Origin: Staphylococcus sp. NAM3COL9
GTDB taxonomy: Bacteria > Bacillota > Bacilli > Staphylococcales > Staphylococcaceae
Direction: 5' to 3'
DNA: 64,000 nucleotides
NCBI RefSeq assembly: GCF_001431205.1
Contig: NZ_LGPC01000011.1
Location: forward strand, 1 to 64,000
Shown: positions 47,725 through 58,723 of the stretch, piece by piece
Layout: every line of letters begins with the position of its first letter
Numbering within the stretch: position 1 is the stretch's first letter
The notes under the pieces: model-generated
The model's database searches: none
What the model was told of the DNA's origin: nothing
The model's input: the letters and a program-made list of their open reading frames with translations, nothing else
Program-made: the position numbers and the translations under genes

Positions 47725-47754
47725 GGTCAGGATGATAACCTTGGCCTTTTTTTT
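47725..47754 (+). terminator. Terminator of the PSM-beta operon
   Basis: GGTCAGG pairs with CCTTGGCC (one bulge and G-T pairs), followed by eight T residues. Confidence 0.7.
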
Positions 47755-47928
47755 ATGTGGTTAAAATGTGTATACTGTTATTGTGTGAATAAAAGCAATA
47801 AGTGTATCCAATTATAATAACCATTATATTTAAGAGGTTACATACCCAAGTTACAGAATTTAGCTAACTTGATATGATTAACAAATAAAGATGCCAAAAT
47901 ATCATATATAAAAGAGGGGGAAATAAAA

Positions 47929-48615
47929 ATGAAATCTAAAAGTCTACTCATAGATTTTGATGATACAATCGTAGATTTTCACGATGCGGAATCACATGCA
48001 TTTTTTAAAATGGCAGGAAGATATAAAATGATCGCTAATCATGAGGATTTAAAAACTTTTATGAAAGTGAATCAAGCGCATTGGGAAGCTTTTCAAATTA
48101 ATAAGTTAACGAAAGAAGAGGTACTAAGCAAGCGATTTGAAGTATATTTTGATTTACATGAAATGATTGTGGATGGTAAAGAAGCGGACCATATATTTAG
48201 AGATGAATTAGCTAAAGCACCAATAAAATTCTTTCCGCACACAGTTGAAACTTTAAAGCATTTAAAACAAAATCATGATTTGTATATTGTGACAAATGGT
48301 GTACTAGAAACACAAACGCGACGTATTGAGAAGGCAAAGTTTGGTCAACTATTTAAAGGCGTTTTTGTCTCAGAACAAACAGGTTATCAAAAACCGATGC
48401 CTGAATTTTTTGATTATGTATTTAAAGAAATTGGTGAAGATAAACGAGATAATGCCATAATTATCGGAGATTCTATGACATCAGATATTTTAGGAGGCAA
48501 AAATGCCCAAATTGACACGTGTTGGTTCAATCCTAGAAATAAAATGAATGAAACTGATATAAAACCAGATTATACAATTACATCACTCAATGAATTATTA
48601 ATTTATATGAAATGA
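47929..48615 (+). CDS. HAD-superfamily hydrolase (YjjG/YfnB-like nucleotidase)
   Basis: The 228-residue protein has HAD motif I LIDFDDTIVD (nucleophile Asp about 9), a helical cap, motif II IVTNGV, motif III QKPMPEFF Lys and motif IV IIGDSMTSDI. This family removes phosphate from noncanonical pyrimidine nucleotides in E. coli and B. subtilis. AGAGGGGG precedes ATG. The gene after PSM-beta is the same in S. aureus. Confidence 0.9.
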   Translation: MKSKSLLIDFDDTIVDFHDAESHAFFKMAGRYKMIANHEDLKTFMKVNQAHWEAFQINKLTKEEVLSKRFEVYFDLHEMIVDGKEADHIFRDELAKAPIKFFPHTVETLKHLKQNHDLYIVTNGVLETQTRRIEKAKFGQLFKGVFVSEQTGYQKPMPEFFDYVFKEIGEDKRDNAIIIGDSMTSDILGGKNAQIDTCWFNPRNKMNETDIKPDYTITSLNELLIYMK

Positions 48616-48617
48616 AA

Positions 48618-48653
48618 AATGGGCAGGAAAGCAAATTTGATTTCCTGCCCATT
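48618..48653. terminator. Long hairpin after the HAD gene
   Basis: AATGGGCAGGAAA pairs perfectly with TTTCCTGCCCATT around 10 bases. No clear T run follows, but the 13-bp stem fits a terminator between converging genes. Confidence 0.6.
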
Positions 48654-48769
48654 CAAGGCTGACTAAAAGAGGATTATAAGAGCTGAAAATAAAAATATTT
48701 AGTATCAGACAGTTAATGAAAACAAAACAGCTGAGATTAAAATAAATATTTATCTTTCATATTCCTATT

Positions 48770-49210
48770 TTATGGTGTCCAAACTAGAACATCATGTCCA
48801 TCTTTGTTTACTGCATTTACATCTTTAAATCCGTGTTTAATAAAGAATGCTTTAGATTGATTACGAGCAATTACTTTAATAGGAAGCCCTTGTTTTTTTG
48901 CAAAATCCAATAATTCTTTACCGTAACCACGATTCTGAAAGTCGTTTAATACTTCTAATTTCCACAATACGTTGTAATCGTCGAAATCAGGGAAGTAGAT
49001 TTCTTCAACATCACCTTTACGATATAATGCCATTCTTGCGCCTAACCTATCTCCGATTTGAATACCATAAAAAGGTGAATTTGAACTCGCGTCTATCATT
49101 TCGCCACGAAGTTCATCAACCATATACAAATCTGTGTTGCCAAAATTTCTAAAATCTTCGAATAATTCGTCTGTTTTATAATTTATATCAAGACGTTTCA
49201 CGTTACTCAT
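48770..49210 (-). CDS. GNAT-family acetyltransferase (YlbP-like)
   Basis: The 146-residue protein has NDFQNRGYGKELLDFAKKQG (acetyl-CoA binding) and NQSKAFFIKHGF. It resembles the conserved Firmicutes protein YlbP, encoded near dcw/bshC genes. AAGGGGG precedes ATG. Substrate unknown. Confidence 0.82.
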   Translation of the reverse strand: MSNVKRLDINYKTDELFEDFRNFGNTDLYMVDELRGEMIDASSNSPFYGIQIGDRLGARMALYRKGDVEEIYFPDFDDYNVLWKLEVLNDFQNRGYGKELLDFAKKQGLPIKVIARNQSKAFFIKHGFKDVNAVNKDGHDVLVWTP

Positions 49211-49491
49211 AGCGTCTTCCCCCTTTGTACTATTTTATTTCATTATACCTTATTTCTAATGATATTTCACAAAAATGACGAAACGAAACTTACTGTTAAA
49301 GCAGACTGTATATGATACTTATTTCAAATACATAAACACACTTTTTTTAAATTTTTCAAAAATCGTTTATTATAATATGTACATTGAATTGAAGAAATAA
49401 AAAATACAGGTTATTTTAAGCCGTTAAATTGTCAATATAGCATATAGACTTTATACTGATTAGGAATAGAGTAACATAAGGAGAATTACGA

Positions 49492-51105
49492 ATGGATTGT
49501 ATGACTACGAAACTTAACGAAAAAGATCAATTTATTTCAAAAATTAAACAAAGTGACTCAACACTAGCCCATTTCTATCATTTAGATGCAATGGATAAGA
49601 ATAACTATAAACAAAGACTTCTAAGTGAAAATAATGGAAGAGAAACTGCATTAGCAAAAGTGATTGAAAACTATATGAGCGATTTATCTTTGACTGAAGA
49701 GCAAGAAAGTAATATTAAATTATTAAGTGATGGCGCAAAAGTAATTGTTGGTGGACAACAAGCAGGTCTATTTGGTGGACCTTTGTATACATTTCATAAA
49801 ATTTTCTCTATTATTACGCTAAGTCAAAAACTATCTAAAGATTATAATAAACACATCGTGCCTGTGTTTTGGATTGCAGGGGAAGACCATGATTTTGACG
49901 AAGTAAATCATACTTATGCGTATAATAATCAAGACGCTAAGTTACATAAAATCAAATATCATACAATGGAGCCACCAGAATCGAGCGTATCACATTATAA
50001 TCCTGATAAAGCGCAGTTAAAGGAAACTTTAAATCATTTCTTCCAACAACTGAATGAAACTGAACATTCGCGTCCTTTAATTGAAATGTGTCGTAATATT
50101 ATTGATGCACACGATAGTTGGTCTGATATGTTTAAAGCATTGCTACATGAAGTGTTTAAAACATATGGTTTATTATTGTTAGATGCCAATGATTCTGAGC
50201 TACGTCGATTAGAGCAACCGTTTATCAGAAAAATTGTAGAAAATCATCTTGATGTTGATGCTGCTTTTAGAAAAACACAAACACAAACAACAGCAAGTGG
50301 TTTAGAGCAAATGATTCAAACAGATACAAATGTCCATTTGTTTTTACATGAAGACAATATGAGACAATTACTGACATTCAAAGAAGGACAATTCTACTTG
50401 AATAAATCAGATAAAACGATGACACTGCAAGAGGTTTTAGATATAGTAGATTCAGAACCGGAAAGATTTTCAAATAATGTGGTAACAAGACCTGTAATGG
50501 AAGAATGGTTATTTAATACTGTTGCTTTTATTGGTGGGCCAAGTGAAATAAAGTACTGGACCGAATTAAGTGATGTGTTTAGAACGTTGGATGTCTCAAT
50601 GCCAATCGTCTTGCCACGCTTACGAATTACTTATATTAATCACAGAATTGAAAAATTATTAGCACAATATCAACTGGATAAAAATTTAATTATCGAAAAT
50701 GGAATTGAAGATGCTAAGCAAAAATTTATTAGAGCACATGCATCTCAAGCTTTCATTGATCAAATTGAATCAATGAAAGCACAACAAGAAACACTATATC
50801 AATCTTTAAAATCAGAAGTGAAAGGCAACAATGATAATACATTGTTATTAGAAAAAAATAATTCAATTCATCAAAAGCAATACGATTATTTGATAAATAG
50901 GTATTTATTAAATATTGAGCGAGAAAACGAAATTAGCATGAAACATTTCAAAATATTAAGTGGTACACTTCATCCAATGGAAGGGTTACAAGAACGGATA
51001 TGGAACCCCTTACAAATCATGAATGATTTTGGGATGAATGTGTTCAATCCCTCCACATATCCACCACTTTCTTACACTTTTGATCATATTATAATAAAAC
51101 CCTAG
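49492..51105 (+). CDS. bshC: Putative bacillithiol synthase
   Basis: The 537-residue protein shows BshC marks: [39 protein letters not shown] (HIGH-like site), [27 protein letters not shown] and the C-terminal [28 protein letters not shown] region. It adds cysteine to glucosaminyl-malate, the last step to bacillithiol, the main low-molecular-weight thiol of staphylococci. AAGGAG precedes ATG. The place upstream of mraZ is conserved. Confidence 0.95.
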   Translation: MDCMTTKLNEKDQFISKIKQSDSTLAHFYHLDAMDKNNYKQRLLSENNGRETALAKVIENYMSDLSLTEEQESNIKLLSDGAKVIVGGQQAGLFGGPLYTFHKIFSIITLSQKLSKDYNKHIVPVFWIAGEDHDFDEVNHTYAYNNQDAKLHKIKYHTMEPPESSVSHYNPDKAQLKETLNHFFQQLNETEHSRPLIEMCRNIIDAHDSWSDMFKALLHEVFKTYGLLLLDANDSELRRLEQPFIRKIVENHLDVDAAFRKTQTQTTASGLEQMIQTDTNVHLFLHEDNMRQLLTFKEGQFYLNKSDKTMTLQEVLDIVDSEPERFSNNVVTRPVMEEWLFNTVAFIGGPSEIKYWTELSDVFRTLDVSMPIVLPRLRITYINHRIEKLLAQYQLDKNLIIENGIEDAKQKFIRAHASQAFIDQIESMKAQQETLYQSLKSEVKGNNDNTLLLEKNNSIHQKQYDYLINRYLLNIERENEISMKHFKILSGTLHPMEGLQERIWNPLQIMNDFGMNVFNPSTYPPLSYTFDHIIIKP

Positions 51106-51116
51106 AGCCAGTAGGG

Positions 51117-51157
51117 ACACACTCGATTCATCTTTGTGATGAATTGGGTGTTTTTTA
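51117..51157 (+). terminator. Terminator between bshC and mraZ
   Basis: ACACTCGATTCATC pairs with GATGAATTGGGTGT around TTTGT, then TTTTTT. Confidence 0.8.
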
Positions 51158-51194
51158 CGTTGAATAAGAAAATATGGTAGAAATTGTATAATTA

Positions 51195-51218
51195 GTGGAG
51201 GATAGTGGTGAGATGTGG
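51195..51218 (+). promoter_or_regulatory. MraZ-type operator, three GTGG repeats
   Basis: GTGG starts at 51195, 51205 and 51215, an exact 10-bp period, right upstream of an AT-rich -10-like stretch (TAAATTATATATAT) and mraZ. MraZ proteins bind 10-bp-spaced G-rich direct repeats before their own operon in E. coli and Mycoplasma, so autorepression is likely. Confidence 0.65.
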
Positions 51219-51253
51219 TAAATTATATATATAAGAAGGTGAGGTGATTATAA

Positions 51254-51685
51254 ATGTTCATGGGGGAATACGAGCATCAGTTGGATACAAAAGGACGCAT
51301 GATAGTACCTTCCAAGTTTCGCTATGACTTAAATGAACGTTTTATAATCACTCGAGGCCTAGACAAATGTTTGTTTGGCTATACTTTGGAAGAATGGCAA
51401 ATTATCGAAGAGAAGATGAAAACATTACCAATGACTAAAAAGGACGCACGTAAATTTATGCGTATGTTCTTCTCGGGAGCCATAGAAGTAGAATTGGATA
51501 AACAAGGGCGTATTAACATTCCGCAAAATTTGCGACAATACGCTAACCTAAGCAAGGAATGTACAGTAATAGGTGTCTCAAACCGTATTGAAATTTGGGA
51601 TAGAGGAACTTGGAACAGTTTTTATGAAGAATCTGAAGATAGTTTCGAAGATATCGCTGAAGACCTGATTGATTTTGATTTTTAA
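51254..51685 (+). CDS. mraZ: Transcriptional regulator MraZ
   Basis: The 143-residue protein has two AbrB-like halves ([23 protein letters not shown]... and [16 protein letters not shown]), each with the DxKGR/DKQGR loop that contacts DNA as a ring oligomer. It heads the dcw operon and represses it in other bacteria. AAGGTGAGGTG precedes ATG. Confidence 0.96.
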   Translation: MFMGEYEHQLDTKGRMIVPSKFRYDLNERFIITRGLDKCLFGYTLEEWQIIEEKMKTLPMTKKDARKFMRMFFSGAIEVELDKQGRINIPQNLRQYANLSKECTVIGVSNRIEIWDRGTWNSFYEESEDSFEDIAEDLIDFDF

Positions 51686-51700
51686 TAGGAGGAGTTAAAT

Positions 51701-52636
51701 TTGTTTCATCATGTCAGTGTTATGCTTAAAGAAACCATTGATTATTTAAATATTAAAAAAGATGGTGTCTATGTCGACTGTACATTAGGTGGCGCAGGGC
51801 ATGCCCTCTATTTATTAAATCAATTGGGTGACGAAGGTAGGCTTATAGCAATCGATCAAGACACAACAGCGCTTGAAAATGCTAAAGAAGTTTTGAAAGA
51901 GCATTTACATAAAGTGACTTTTGTCCATAACAACTTTAGAGAATTAACTGAAATTTTAAATGATTTGAATATTGAAAAAGTAGATGGCATCTACTACGAC
52001 TTAGGTGTATCCAGTCCACAATTGGATGTACCTGAACGTGGGTTCAGTTATCATAATGATGCCAAATTAGACATGCGAATGGATCAAACACAATCGTTAT
52101 CAGCTTATGAAGTTGTAAATGATTGGCAATTTGAAAAATTAGTCAGAATTTTCCATAGATATGGCGAAGAAAAGTTTTCAAAACAAATTGCACGCCGTAT
52201 AGAACAGAACAGAGAACAAAAGCCAATCGAAACTACTTTAGAACTCGTTGATGTAATAAAAGAAGGTATACCTGCAAAAGCTAGAAGAAAAGGTGGTCAT
52301 CCTGCAAAAAGGATTTTCCAGGCAATTAGAATTGCGGTGAACGATGAATTATCTTCATTCGAAGATTCACTAGAACAAGCGATAGGTGCAGTAAAAATTG
52401 ATGGTAGAATTTCAGTCATAACTTTCCATTCGTTGGAAGATAGATTATGCAAACAAATGTTTCAAGAATATGAAAAAGGTCCAGATGTTCCAAGGGGATT
52501 GCCAGTCATACCTGAAGCGTACACGCCTAAATTGAAACGTGTTAACCGTAAACCCATTACCGCTGCTGAAGAAGATCTAGATACAAATAACCGTGCGCGT
52601 AGTGCGAAGTTACGTGTTGCAGAAATATTAAAATAA
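51701..52636 (+). CDS. rsmH: 16S rRNA m4C1402 methyltransferase RsmH (MraW)
   Basis: The 311-residue TTG-start protein has the SAM-binding core [34 protein letters not shown] and the ITFHSLEDR segment diagnostic of RsmH. It methylates C1402 of 16S rRNA in the ribosomal P site. AGGAGG precedes the start, 15 bp after mraZ. Confidence 0.96.
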   Translation: MFHHVSVMLKETIDYLNIKKDGVYVDCTLGGAGHALYLLNQLGDEGRLIAIDQDTTALENAKEVLKEHLHKVTFVHNNFRELTEILNDLNIEKVDGIYYDLGVSSPQLDVPERGFSYHNDAKLDMRMDQTQSLSAYEVVNDWQFEKLVRIFHRYGEEKFSKQIARRIEQNREQKPIETTLELVDVIKEGIPAKARRKGGHPAKRIFQAIRIAVNDELSSFEDSLEQAIGAVKIDGRISVITFHSLEDRLCKQMFQEYEKGPDVPRGLPVIPEAYTPKLKRVNRKPITAAEEDLDTNNRARSAKLRVAEILK

Positions 52637-52650
52637 GGAGTGAATGATGA

Positions 52651-53061
52651 GTGGCAGTAGAGAAGATTTATCAACCTTATAATGGATCAGAACAACAGAT
52701 TCCCGAATCACAGCCGAGGAAACAACCTGAAACGCAACCTAAAACCAAAACCGTAAAACGCAAAGTAGTAGTTCAACTTACAAAGTTTGAGAAAATGTTA
52801 TACATAGGACTTATAACAGTAATTGCTTTAATAAGTATTTATATGCTATCTTTAAAAATGGATGCGTATGATACTCGAGGGAAAATTGCAGATTTAGATA
52901 CTAAAATCGAACAACAATCAAGTGAAAACAGCGCAATAGAATCTGAAATTAAAAAGAACTCTTCATATGAACGCATTTACGATAAGGCAAAAGACGAAGG
53001 AATGAGCCTTAAGAACGACAATGTAAAGGTAGTGCGTAATAATGGCGAAACGAAAAATTAG
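52651..53061 (+). CDS. ftsL: Cell division protein FtsL
   Basis: The 136-residue GTG-start protein has a cytoplasmic tail (about 1-45), a membrane helix (about 48-66, LYIGLITVIALISIYMLSL) and an outer leucine-zipper-like coiled coil ending SYERIYDKAKDEGMSL. It joins DivIB/DivIC in the septal complex that regulates wall synthesis. An ATG at 52647 is out of frame. Overlaps pbpA by 20 bases. Confidence 0.94.
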   Translation: MAVEKIYQPYNGSEQQIPESQPRKQPETQPKTKTVKRKVVVQLTKFEKMLYIGLITVIALISIYMLSLKMDAYDTRGKIADLDTKIEQQSSENSAIESEIKKNSSYERIYDKAKDEGMSLKNDNVKVVRNNGETKN

Positions 53062-55270
53062 ATTTAAAAAACCGAACTTTCTAATTAAACAAAGTAAAAT
53101 AGGGGCAGTCCTACTCGTTCTCGGATTTGGACTGCTCTTTTTTACGTTGGTTTTAAGATATTCATATATTATGTTGACGGGACACTCTTCTGGCGAAGAT
53201 TTAATAATGAAAGCAAACGAAAAATACTTAGTCCAAAACCAAGAGCAACCTGAACGAGGTAAAATATATGATCGTAATGGAAAAGTATTAGCAGAAGACG
53301 TAGAAAGATATAAAGTCGTTGCTATTGTTGATGAAAAAGCGAGTGAAGGTAGCAAAAAGCCGAAACATGTTACAAATAAAAAAGAAACTGCAAAGAAATT
53401 AGCGACAGTGGTAGATATGTCTGAGGAAGATATTGAGAAAAGACTGGATAACAAGAAAGCATTTCAAGTTGAATTTGGACAAAAGGGTTCTGATTTAACT
53501 TATCAAGAAAAAGAAAAGATAGAGAAAATGAATCTACCTGGCGTCACGCTATACCCAGAAACTGAACGTTTCTACCCTAATGGTAATTTTGCATCACACC
53601 TTATTGGAATAGCACAAAAAAACCCTGATACTGGTGAATTAAGTGGTGCTATGGGTGTTGAAAAGATATTTGATAGTTATTTATCAGGGCAAAAAGGTGC
53701 GTTATCTTATATTCATGATATTTGGGGCTACATTGCGCCGAATACAAAAAAAGAGAAAGCACCACAACGCGGTGATGATGTTCATTTAACTTTAGATTCC
53801 AATATTCAAGTCTTTGTTGAAGAGGCACTAGATGGAATGGTTGAGCATTATAAACCGAAAGATTTATTTGCTGTAGTTATGGATGCAGATACAGGTGAAA
53901 TACTGGCGTCCAGTCAGCGACCTACTTTCAACCCGGAAACTGGTGAGGATTTTGGTAAAAAATGGGCGAATGATTTGTATCAAAATACGTATGAACCAGG
54001 CTCCACATTTAAAAACTTTGGTTTAGCAGCAGCAATCGAAGAAGGGAAATTTGAGCCAGATAAAAAATATACAGCAGAGCCTAGAGAAGTCATGGGCTCA
54101 AAAATTTCCGACTGGAACAAAGTAGGTTGGGGCGAAATACCAATGTCACTTGGGTTCACGTATTCTTCAAACACCTTAATGATGCATTTACAAGATTTAG
54201 TTGGTTCAGATAAGATGAAAGAATGGTATGGTAAATTTGGATTCGGTGAATCAACGAATGGCATGTTTGATGGTGAAGCTACTGGTGGCATCGCATGGGA
54301 TAATGAGGCACAACAAAAAACGTCTGCATTTGGTCAGTCAACGACTGTAACACCAGTACAAATGTTACAAGCACAATCAGCGTTTTATAATGAAGGTAAT
54401 ATGTTGAAACCATGGTTTATAGAAAATGTATCTAACCCTGTAAGTAATGATACTTTCTTCAAAGGTAAAAAAGAAATCGCGGGTAAACCAATCAAAAAAG
54501 ATACTGCTAAAAAAGTACGTACTGAAATGGATAAGGTTGTTAACAGCGAAAAGAGCCATGCTAAAAACTATAGAATTGATGGTTATGATATAGAAGGTAA
54601 AACCGGAACAGCACAAGTAGCAGATCCAGATAATGGTGGATACGCAGATGGTGAAAATCCTTATTTCGTAAGCTTTATCGGTGATGCACCAAAAGATGAC
54701 CCAGAAGTTGTCGTTTATGCTGGTATGAGCTTAGCTCAGAAAAATGATCAAGAAGCATATGAAAGTGGTGTAAGTAAGGCCTTTAAACCAATTATGGAGA
54801 ATACGTTGAAATATCTGAATGTCGGTGATAAAAATTCGAAAGACAAATCAGATGTGAAATACAGCAAAGTGCCTGATGTTGAAGGTCAAGAAACGCAAAA
54901 AGCACAAGATAAAGTGAATAGTAAATCTCTAGAACCTATCGTTATAGGTGACGGTGAGAAAATCACAAAACAATCTGTTACTGCAGATAAAGAAGTGTTG
55001 CCTAATAGTAGAGTGCTAATATTGACGGATGGCGATGTTACGATGCCAAATATGTCCGGCTGGACTAAAGAAGAAGTCATTGCATTTGAAAAGCTTACGA
55101 ATACAAAAGTAACTACCAAAGGTAGCGGATTTGTTACTGAGCAATCTATAACAGAAGGTCAAAAGATAAGTGAAAAAGATAAGATAGAAGTAACGTTGTC
55201 TTCAGAAGAAATTAATGGAGAAACAGCTGATGACGAATCAAAATCTAAAGTCAATAAAGATAAAGAATAA
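53042..55270 (+). CDS. pbpA: Penicillin-binding protein 1, septal transpeptidase
   Basis: The 742-residue protein has one membrane anchor (about 18-42), a dimerisation domain (about 60-240), a transpeptidase domain with SxxK STFK (Ser about 321), SSN (about 374) and KTGTAQ (about 519), and two C-terminal PASTA domains (about 605-725). PBP1 is the essential class B enzyme for septal peptidoglycan and works with a SEDS partner. Active-site motifs are intact. Confidence 0.96.
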   Translation: MAKRKIRFKKPNFLIKQSKIGAVLLVLGFGLLFFTLVLRYSYIMLTGHSSGEDLIMKANEKYLVQNQEQPERGKIYDRNGKVLAEDVERYKVVAIVDEKASEGSKKPKHVTNKKETAKKLATVVDMSEEDIEKRLDNKKAFQVEFGQKGSDLTYQEKEKIEKMNLPGVTLYPETERFYPNGNFASHLIGIAQKNPDTGELSGAMGVEKIFDSYLSGQKGALSYIHDIWGYIAPNTKKEKAPQRGDDVHLTLDSNIQVFVEEALDGMVEHYKPKDLFAVVMDADTGEILASSQRPTFNPETGEDFGKKWANDLYQNTYEPGSTFKNFGLAAAIEEGKFEPDKKYTAEPREVMGSKISDWNKVGWGEIPMSLGFTYSSNTLMMHLQDLVGSDKMKEWYGKFGFGESTNGMFDGEATGGIAWDNEAQQKTSAFGQSTTVTPVQMLQAQSAFYNEGNMLKPWFIENVSNPVSNDTFFKGKKEIAGKPIKKDTAKKVRTEMDKVVNSEKSHAKNYRIDGYDIEGKTGTAQVADPDNGGYADGENPYFVSFIGDAPKDDPEVVVYAGMSLAQKNDQEAYESGVSKAFKPIMENTLKYLNVGDKNSKDKSDVKYSKVPDVEGQETQKAQDKVNSKSLEPIVIGDGEKITKQSVTADKEVLPNSRVLILTDGDVTMPNMSGWTKEEVIAFEKLTNTKVTTKGSGFVTEQSITEGQKISEKDKIEVTLSSEEINGETADDESKSKVNKDKE

Positions 55271-55349
55271 ATTTATTTAGCACAACATCTGATTTTAATT
55301 TTAAATTATTTTAGAATATTTGTTTCATGATTATGAGGTGTTCACAAAC

Positions 55350-55407
55350 AGTAGCTTGTCAGTATTTAGTAGCGTATGACGTTAATGAAATAACTGATAA
55401 AGCTACT
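55350..55407 (+). promoter_or_regulatory. Large hairpin in the leader before mraY
   Basis: AGTAGCTTGTCAGT (55350-55363) pairs with ACTGATAAAGCTACT (55393-55407) with a small internal loop, 29-base apical loop. It lies in the 206-bp interval between pbpA and mraY, the largest gap in the cluster's first half. No T run follows. Could be an attenuator or processing site. Confidence 0.45.
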
Positions 55408-55476
55408 TACCTCTATACATACTGTAGTCACTTAGCACTAAGAAATAATCCAATTAAATATATAAAGGAGCATAAT

Positions 55477-56442
55477 ATGGTTTATTTACTTGCAATTATT
55501 GCACTTTTAATCACTTTTATATTAGTCCCAGTATTGATACCAACATTAAAAAGAATGAAGTTTGGGCAAAGTATTAGGGAAGAGGGCCCACAAAGCCATA
55601 TGAAGAAAACAGGCACACCTACAATGGGTGGACTCACTTTCCTGATTAGTATCATTATAACTTCGATACTTGCAATTATTTTTATGGAAAATCCTAACCC
55701 AATTATCTTACTATTATTTGTAACAATAGGGTTTGGCTTAATCGGTTTCATAGATGATTACATCATTGTTGTGAAAAAGAACAATGAAGGATTAACAAGT
55801 AAACAAAAGTTCTTAGCACAGATTGCGATAGCAGTCATCTTCTTCATCTTGAGCCAAGCGTTTAATTTAACTGATTTTTCTACAGGAATACATATTCCAT
55901 TTACGAATACAGAAATACCACTATCCATTGCATATGTAATATTTATTGTGTTTTGGCAAGTAGGTTTCTCTAACGCAGTGAATTTAACAGATGGGTTAGA
56001 TGGACTAGCAACTGGTTTATCTATAATTGGATTTGTTATGTATGCAATTATGGCTTACTTCCAAGGTGCTACATCTATAGGCCTATTCTGTATTATTATG
56101 ATTTTTGCATTAGTTGGGTTCTTACCATTCAATTTAAACCCAGCTAAAGTGTTTATGGGAGATACAGGCAGCTTGGCGTTAGGTGGTATATTTGCCACAA
56201 TTTCAATTATGCTAAATCAAGAATTGTCACTAGTTTTTATTGGTTTCGTGTTTGTTGCAGAAACTTTATCAGTAATTATTCAGGTTACATCTTTTAAATT
56301 AACAGGTAAACGAATTTTCAAAATGTCACCATTACATCATCACTTCGAATTAGTTGGTTGGAATGAGAAGAAAGTTGTTACGGTATTTTGGACAGTGGGC
56401 TTGATTACAGGACTGATTGGCCTATGGATTGGAGTGAATTAA
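55477..56442 (+). CDS. mraY: Phospho-N-acetylmuramoyl-pentapeptide transferase MraY
   Basis: ATG 55477 follows AAAGGAG by 6 bases and gives 321 residues, the family length; an open frame from 55327 would add 50 unlike residues and is rejected. About ten membrane helices, with [32 protein letters not shown] and [12 protein letters not shown] active-site motifs and the HHH (PLHHHFE) loop. It transfers MurNAc-pentapeptide to undecaprenyl phosphate, making lipid I. Confidence 0.97.
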   Translation: MVYLLAIIALLITFILVPVLIPTLKRMKFGQSIREEGPQSHMKKTGTPTMGGLTFLISIIITSILAIIFMENPNPIILLLFVTIGFGLIGFIDDYIIVVKKNNEGLTSKQKFLAQIAIAVIFFILSQAFNLTDFSTGIHIPFTNTEIPLSIAYVIFIVFWQVGFSNAVNLTDGLDGLATGLSIIGFVMYAIMAYFQGATSIGLFCIIMIFALVGFLPFNLNPAKVFMGDTGSLALGGIFATISIMLNQELSLVFIGFVFVAETLSVIIQVTSFKLTGKRIFKMSPLHHHFELVGWNEKKVVTVFWTVGLITGLIGLWIGVN

Positions 56443-56443
56443 A

Positions 56444-57793
56444 TTGCTGAAATATACAGAATTAGAGAATGAAAATGTATTAGTAATTGGATTAGCGAAA
56501 AGTGGTTATGAAGCAGCTAAATTGTTAAATAAGTTAGGTGCAAATGTCATAGTTAATGATGGCAAAGATTTAAGTCAAGATTCACATGCCAAAGATTTAG
56601 AAAATATAGGGATTAAAGTCATTGGTGGAAAACATCCGCTGTCTTTACTTGATAGTAATCCAATTATAGTTAAAAATCCGGGAATACCTTATACTGTACC
56701 TTTGCTTGAAGTAGCAGTAGAGAAGGGATTGAAAATCTTAACAGAAGTTGAATTGAGTTATTTGATATCAGAAGCACCTATTATTGGTGTCACTGGTACA
56801 AATGGTAAAACTACAGTAACGTCATTAATCGGCGATATGTTTCAAAAAAGCAGAGTAACAGGTAAAGTGTCAGGTAATATTGGATATGTTGCTTCTAAAG
56901 TAGCTCAAGAGGTCACAGCAAGTGATTATTTAGTTACGGAACTATCTTCATTTCAGCTACTTGGTATAGATCGATACAAACCGCATATTGCTATTATTAC
57001 AAATATATATTCGGCACATCTTGATTACCATGAATCATTAGAGAACTATCAAAATGCTAAAAAAGAAATTTATAAAAATCAAACAGATGACGATTATTTA
57101 ATTTGTAATTATCACCAACGTCATTTAATTGAGTCGGAGTCATTAAGTGCCAAAACCTATTATTTTTCTACACAACAAGAAGTTGATGGTATTTATGTGA
57201 AAGATGACTTTATTGAGTTCAAAGGATTTAGAATCATTCATAAAGATGATTTAGTATTACCAGGGGAACATAATTTAGAAAATATACTTGCAGCGACTTT
57301 AGCTGCACTTTTAGCTGGTATATCAGTAAGAGCAGTCATTGATAGTCTCACAACATTCTCTGGTATCGAACATAGATTACAATATGTGGGTTCGAACAAA
57401 ACGAATAAATATTACAATGATTCAAAAGCAACCAATACACTTGCAACACAATTTGCATTAAATTCATTTGATCAATCAATTATTTGGTTATGCGGTGGTT
57501 TAGATCGCGGTAACGATTTTGATGAACTTATTCCTTATATGAAAAATGTTAAGGTAATGGTCGCGTTTGGAGAAACGCAAAGTAAATTTGTGAAGCTAGG
57601 TGAAAGTCAGGGCAAATATGTAATAACGGCGACTGATGTTCAAGATGCAGTCGATAAAATACAAGACGCTATAGAACCAAATGACGTTGTACTTTTATCT
57701 CCAGCCTGTGCAAGTTGGGATCAATACAATACTTTTGAAGAGCGTGGAAATAAATTTATAAAAAGTTTCCAAGCGCATTTACCTTCTTTTTAA
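56444..57793 (+). CDS. murD: UDP-MurNAc-L-Ala D-Glu ligase MurD
   Basis: The 449-residue TTG-start protein has an N-terminal Rossmann-like UDP domain ([17 protein letters not shown]), the ATP P-loop [10 protein letters not shown] (about 115), and C-terminal [12 protein letters not shown] and [11 protein letters not shown] motifs. It adds D-glutamate to the peptidoglycan precursor in the cytoplasm. Starts 2 bp after mraY. Confidence 0.96.
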   Translation: MLKYTELENENVLVIGLAKSGYEAAKLLNKLGANVIVNDGKDLSQDSHAKDLENIGIKVIGGKHPLSLLDSNPIIVKNPGIPYTVPLLEVAVEKGLKILTEVELSYLISEAPIIGVTGTNGKTTVTSLIGDMFQKSRVTGKVSGNIGYVASKVAQEVTASDYLVTELSSFQLLGIDRYKPHIAIITNIYSAHLDYHESLENYQNAKKEIYKNQTDDDYLICNYHQRHLIESESLSAKTYYFSTQQEVDGIYVKDDFIEFKGFRIIHKDDLVLPGEHNLENILAATLAALLAGISVRAVIDSLTTFSGIEHRLQYVGSNKTNKYYNDSKATNTLATQFALNSFDQSIIWLCGGLDRGNDFDELIPYMKNVKVMVAFGETQSKFVKLGESQGKYVITATDVQDAVDKIQDAIEPNDVVLLSPACASWDQYNTFEERGNKFIKSFQAHLPSF

Positions 57794-57808
57794 AGGGCGT
57801 GAAAATGA

Positions 57809-58696
57809 ATGACTAATAAAGTAAGTGAATTTGATTCTGAATACTTAAAAGAAAAACGAGCAAGACGTCGAAAAAGACAAAAGCAAATTCGATATTCAGT
57901 CTTTGGTGTGTTGTTATTTATTATCATTTTGATTGTTATATATATGTTCACGCCTTTAAGTAAGATAAGTAGTGTGGAAATAAAAGGCAATGATAATGTT
58001 TCCAAAAGTGCAATTCATAAAGCGATTAATGTTAAAGATACCTCCAGAATGTACACATATAGCACTTCAAAAGCGACGAATAAATTAAAAGACAACAAGT
58101 TGATAAAAAGCGCAAAAATCACGAAACAAATGCCTAACAAATTAACGGTTGAAGTCACTGAAAATCAAATTATTGGAATGACGAAAAAGAAAGATAATTA
58201 TGTGCCTATTTTAGAAAATGGTACAGAATTGAAAAACTATGATGGTAATGCAACGGATGATGGACCTATATTAGAAGGATTTAAAAAAGAAGAGAAAGAA
58301 AAAATTATTAATGAACTTGCAAAAATGCCGGCAAATGTGAGAGGTATGATTGCAGAAATTAAATATGATCCTCAAGAAAATTTACAAAATCAAATTAAAT
58401 TATTCACATCTGATGATATTCAAATTCTTGGTAACCTTAATACGATTGCTAATAAAATGAAATATTATCCGCAAATGTCACAATCCTTAGAACGTGATGA
58501 ATCAGGCGACTTGAAAAAGTCAGGATATATAGATTTATCAGTAGGCGCATCATTTATTCCTTATAGTGGTGGTAATGAAACAAAATCAGCAAGTGATAAA
58601 AATGTAGATGAACAAACTACAGAAACAGATGCTGCTAAAGACGAGTTGCAAAGTGCATTAAACAAAATAAATAAAGAATCAGACAAGAATAATTAA
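57809..58696 (+). CDS. divIB: Cell division protein DivIB (FtsQ) with a short cytoplasmic part
   Basis: The 295-residue protein has a basic 30-residue inner part, a membrane helix (about 31-52), a POTRA domain (ISSVEIKGNDNVSKSAI, about 53-125), a beta domain and an acidic Ser/Glu/Lys tail. It stabilises FtsL/DivIC at the septum. S. aureus DivIB is about 440 residues because of a long acidic cytoplasmic extension; that is absent here. An earlier ATG at 57805 gives only 3 codons. Confidence 0.93.
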   Translation: MTNKVSEFDSEYLKEKRARRRKRQKQIRYSVFGVLLFIIILIVIYMFTPLSKISSVEIKGNDNVSKSAIHKAINVKDTSRMYTYSTSKATNKLKDNKLIKSAKITKQMPNKLTVEVTENQIIGMTKKKDNYVPILENGTELKNYDGNATDDGPILEGFKKEEKEKIINELAKMPANVRGMIAEIKYDPQENLQNQIKLFTSDDIQILGNLNTIANKMKYYPQMSQSLERDESGDLKKSGYIDLSVGASFIPYSGGNETKSASDKNVDEQTTETDAAKDELQSALNKINKESDKNN

Positions 58697-58723
58697 AAAA
58701 TTTCGACAAATACACGTGTTTAT

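Noticed and set aside
55327..55476. 50-residue N-terminal extension of MraY
   Set aside because: Family length and sequence start at 55477 with a well-placed AAAGGAG; the upstream part is unlike MraY and overlaps a hairpin leader.
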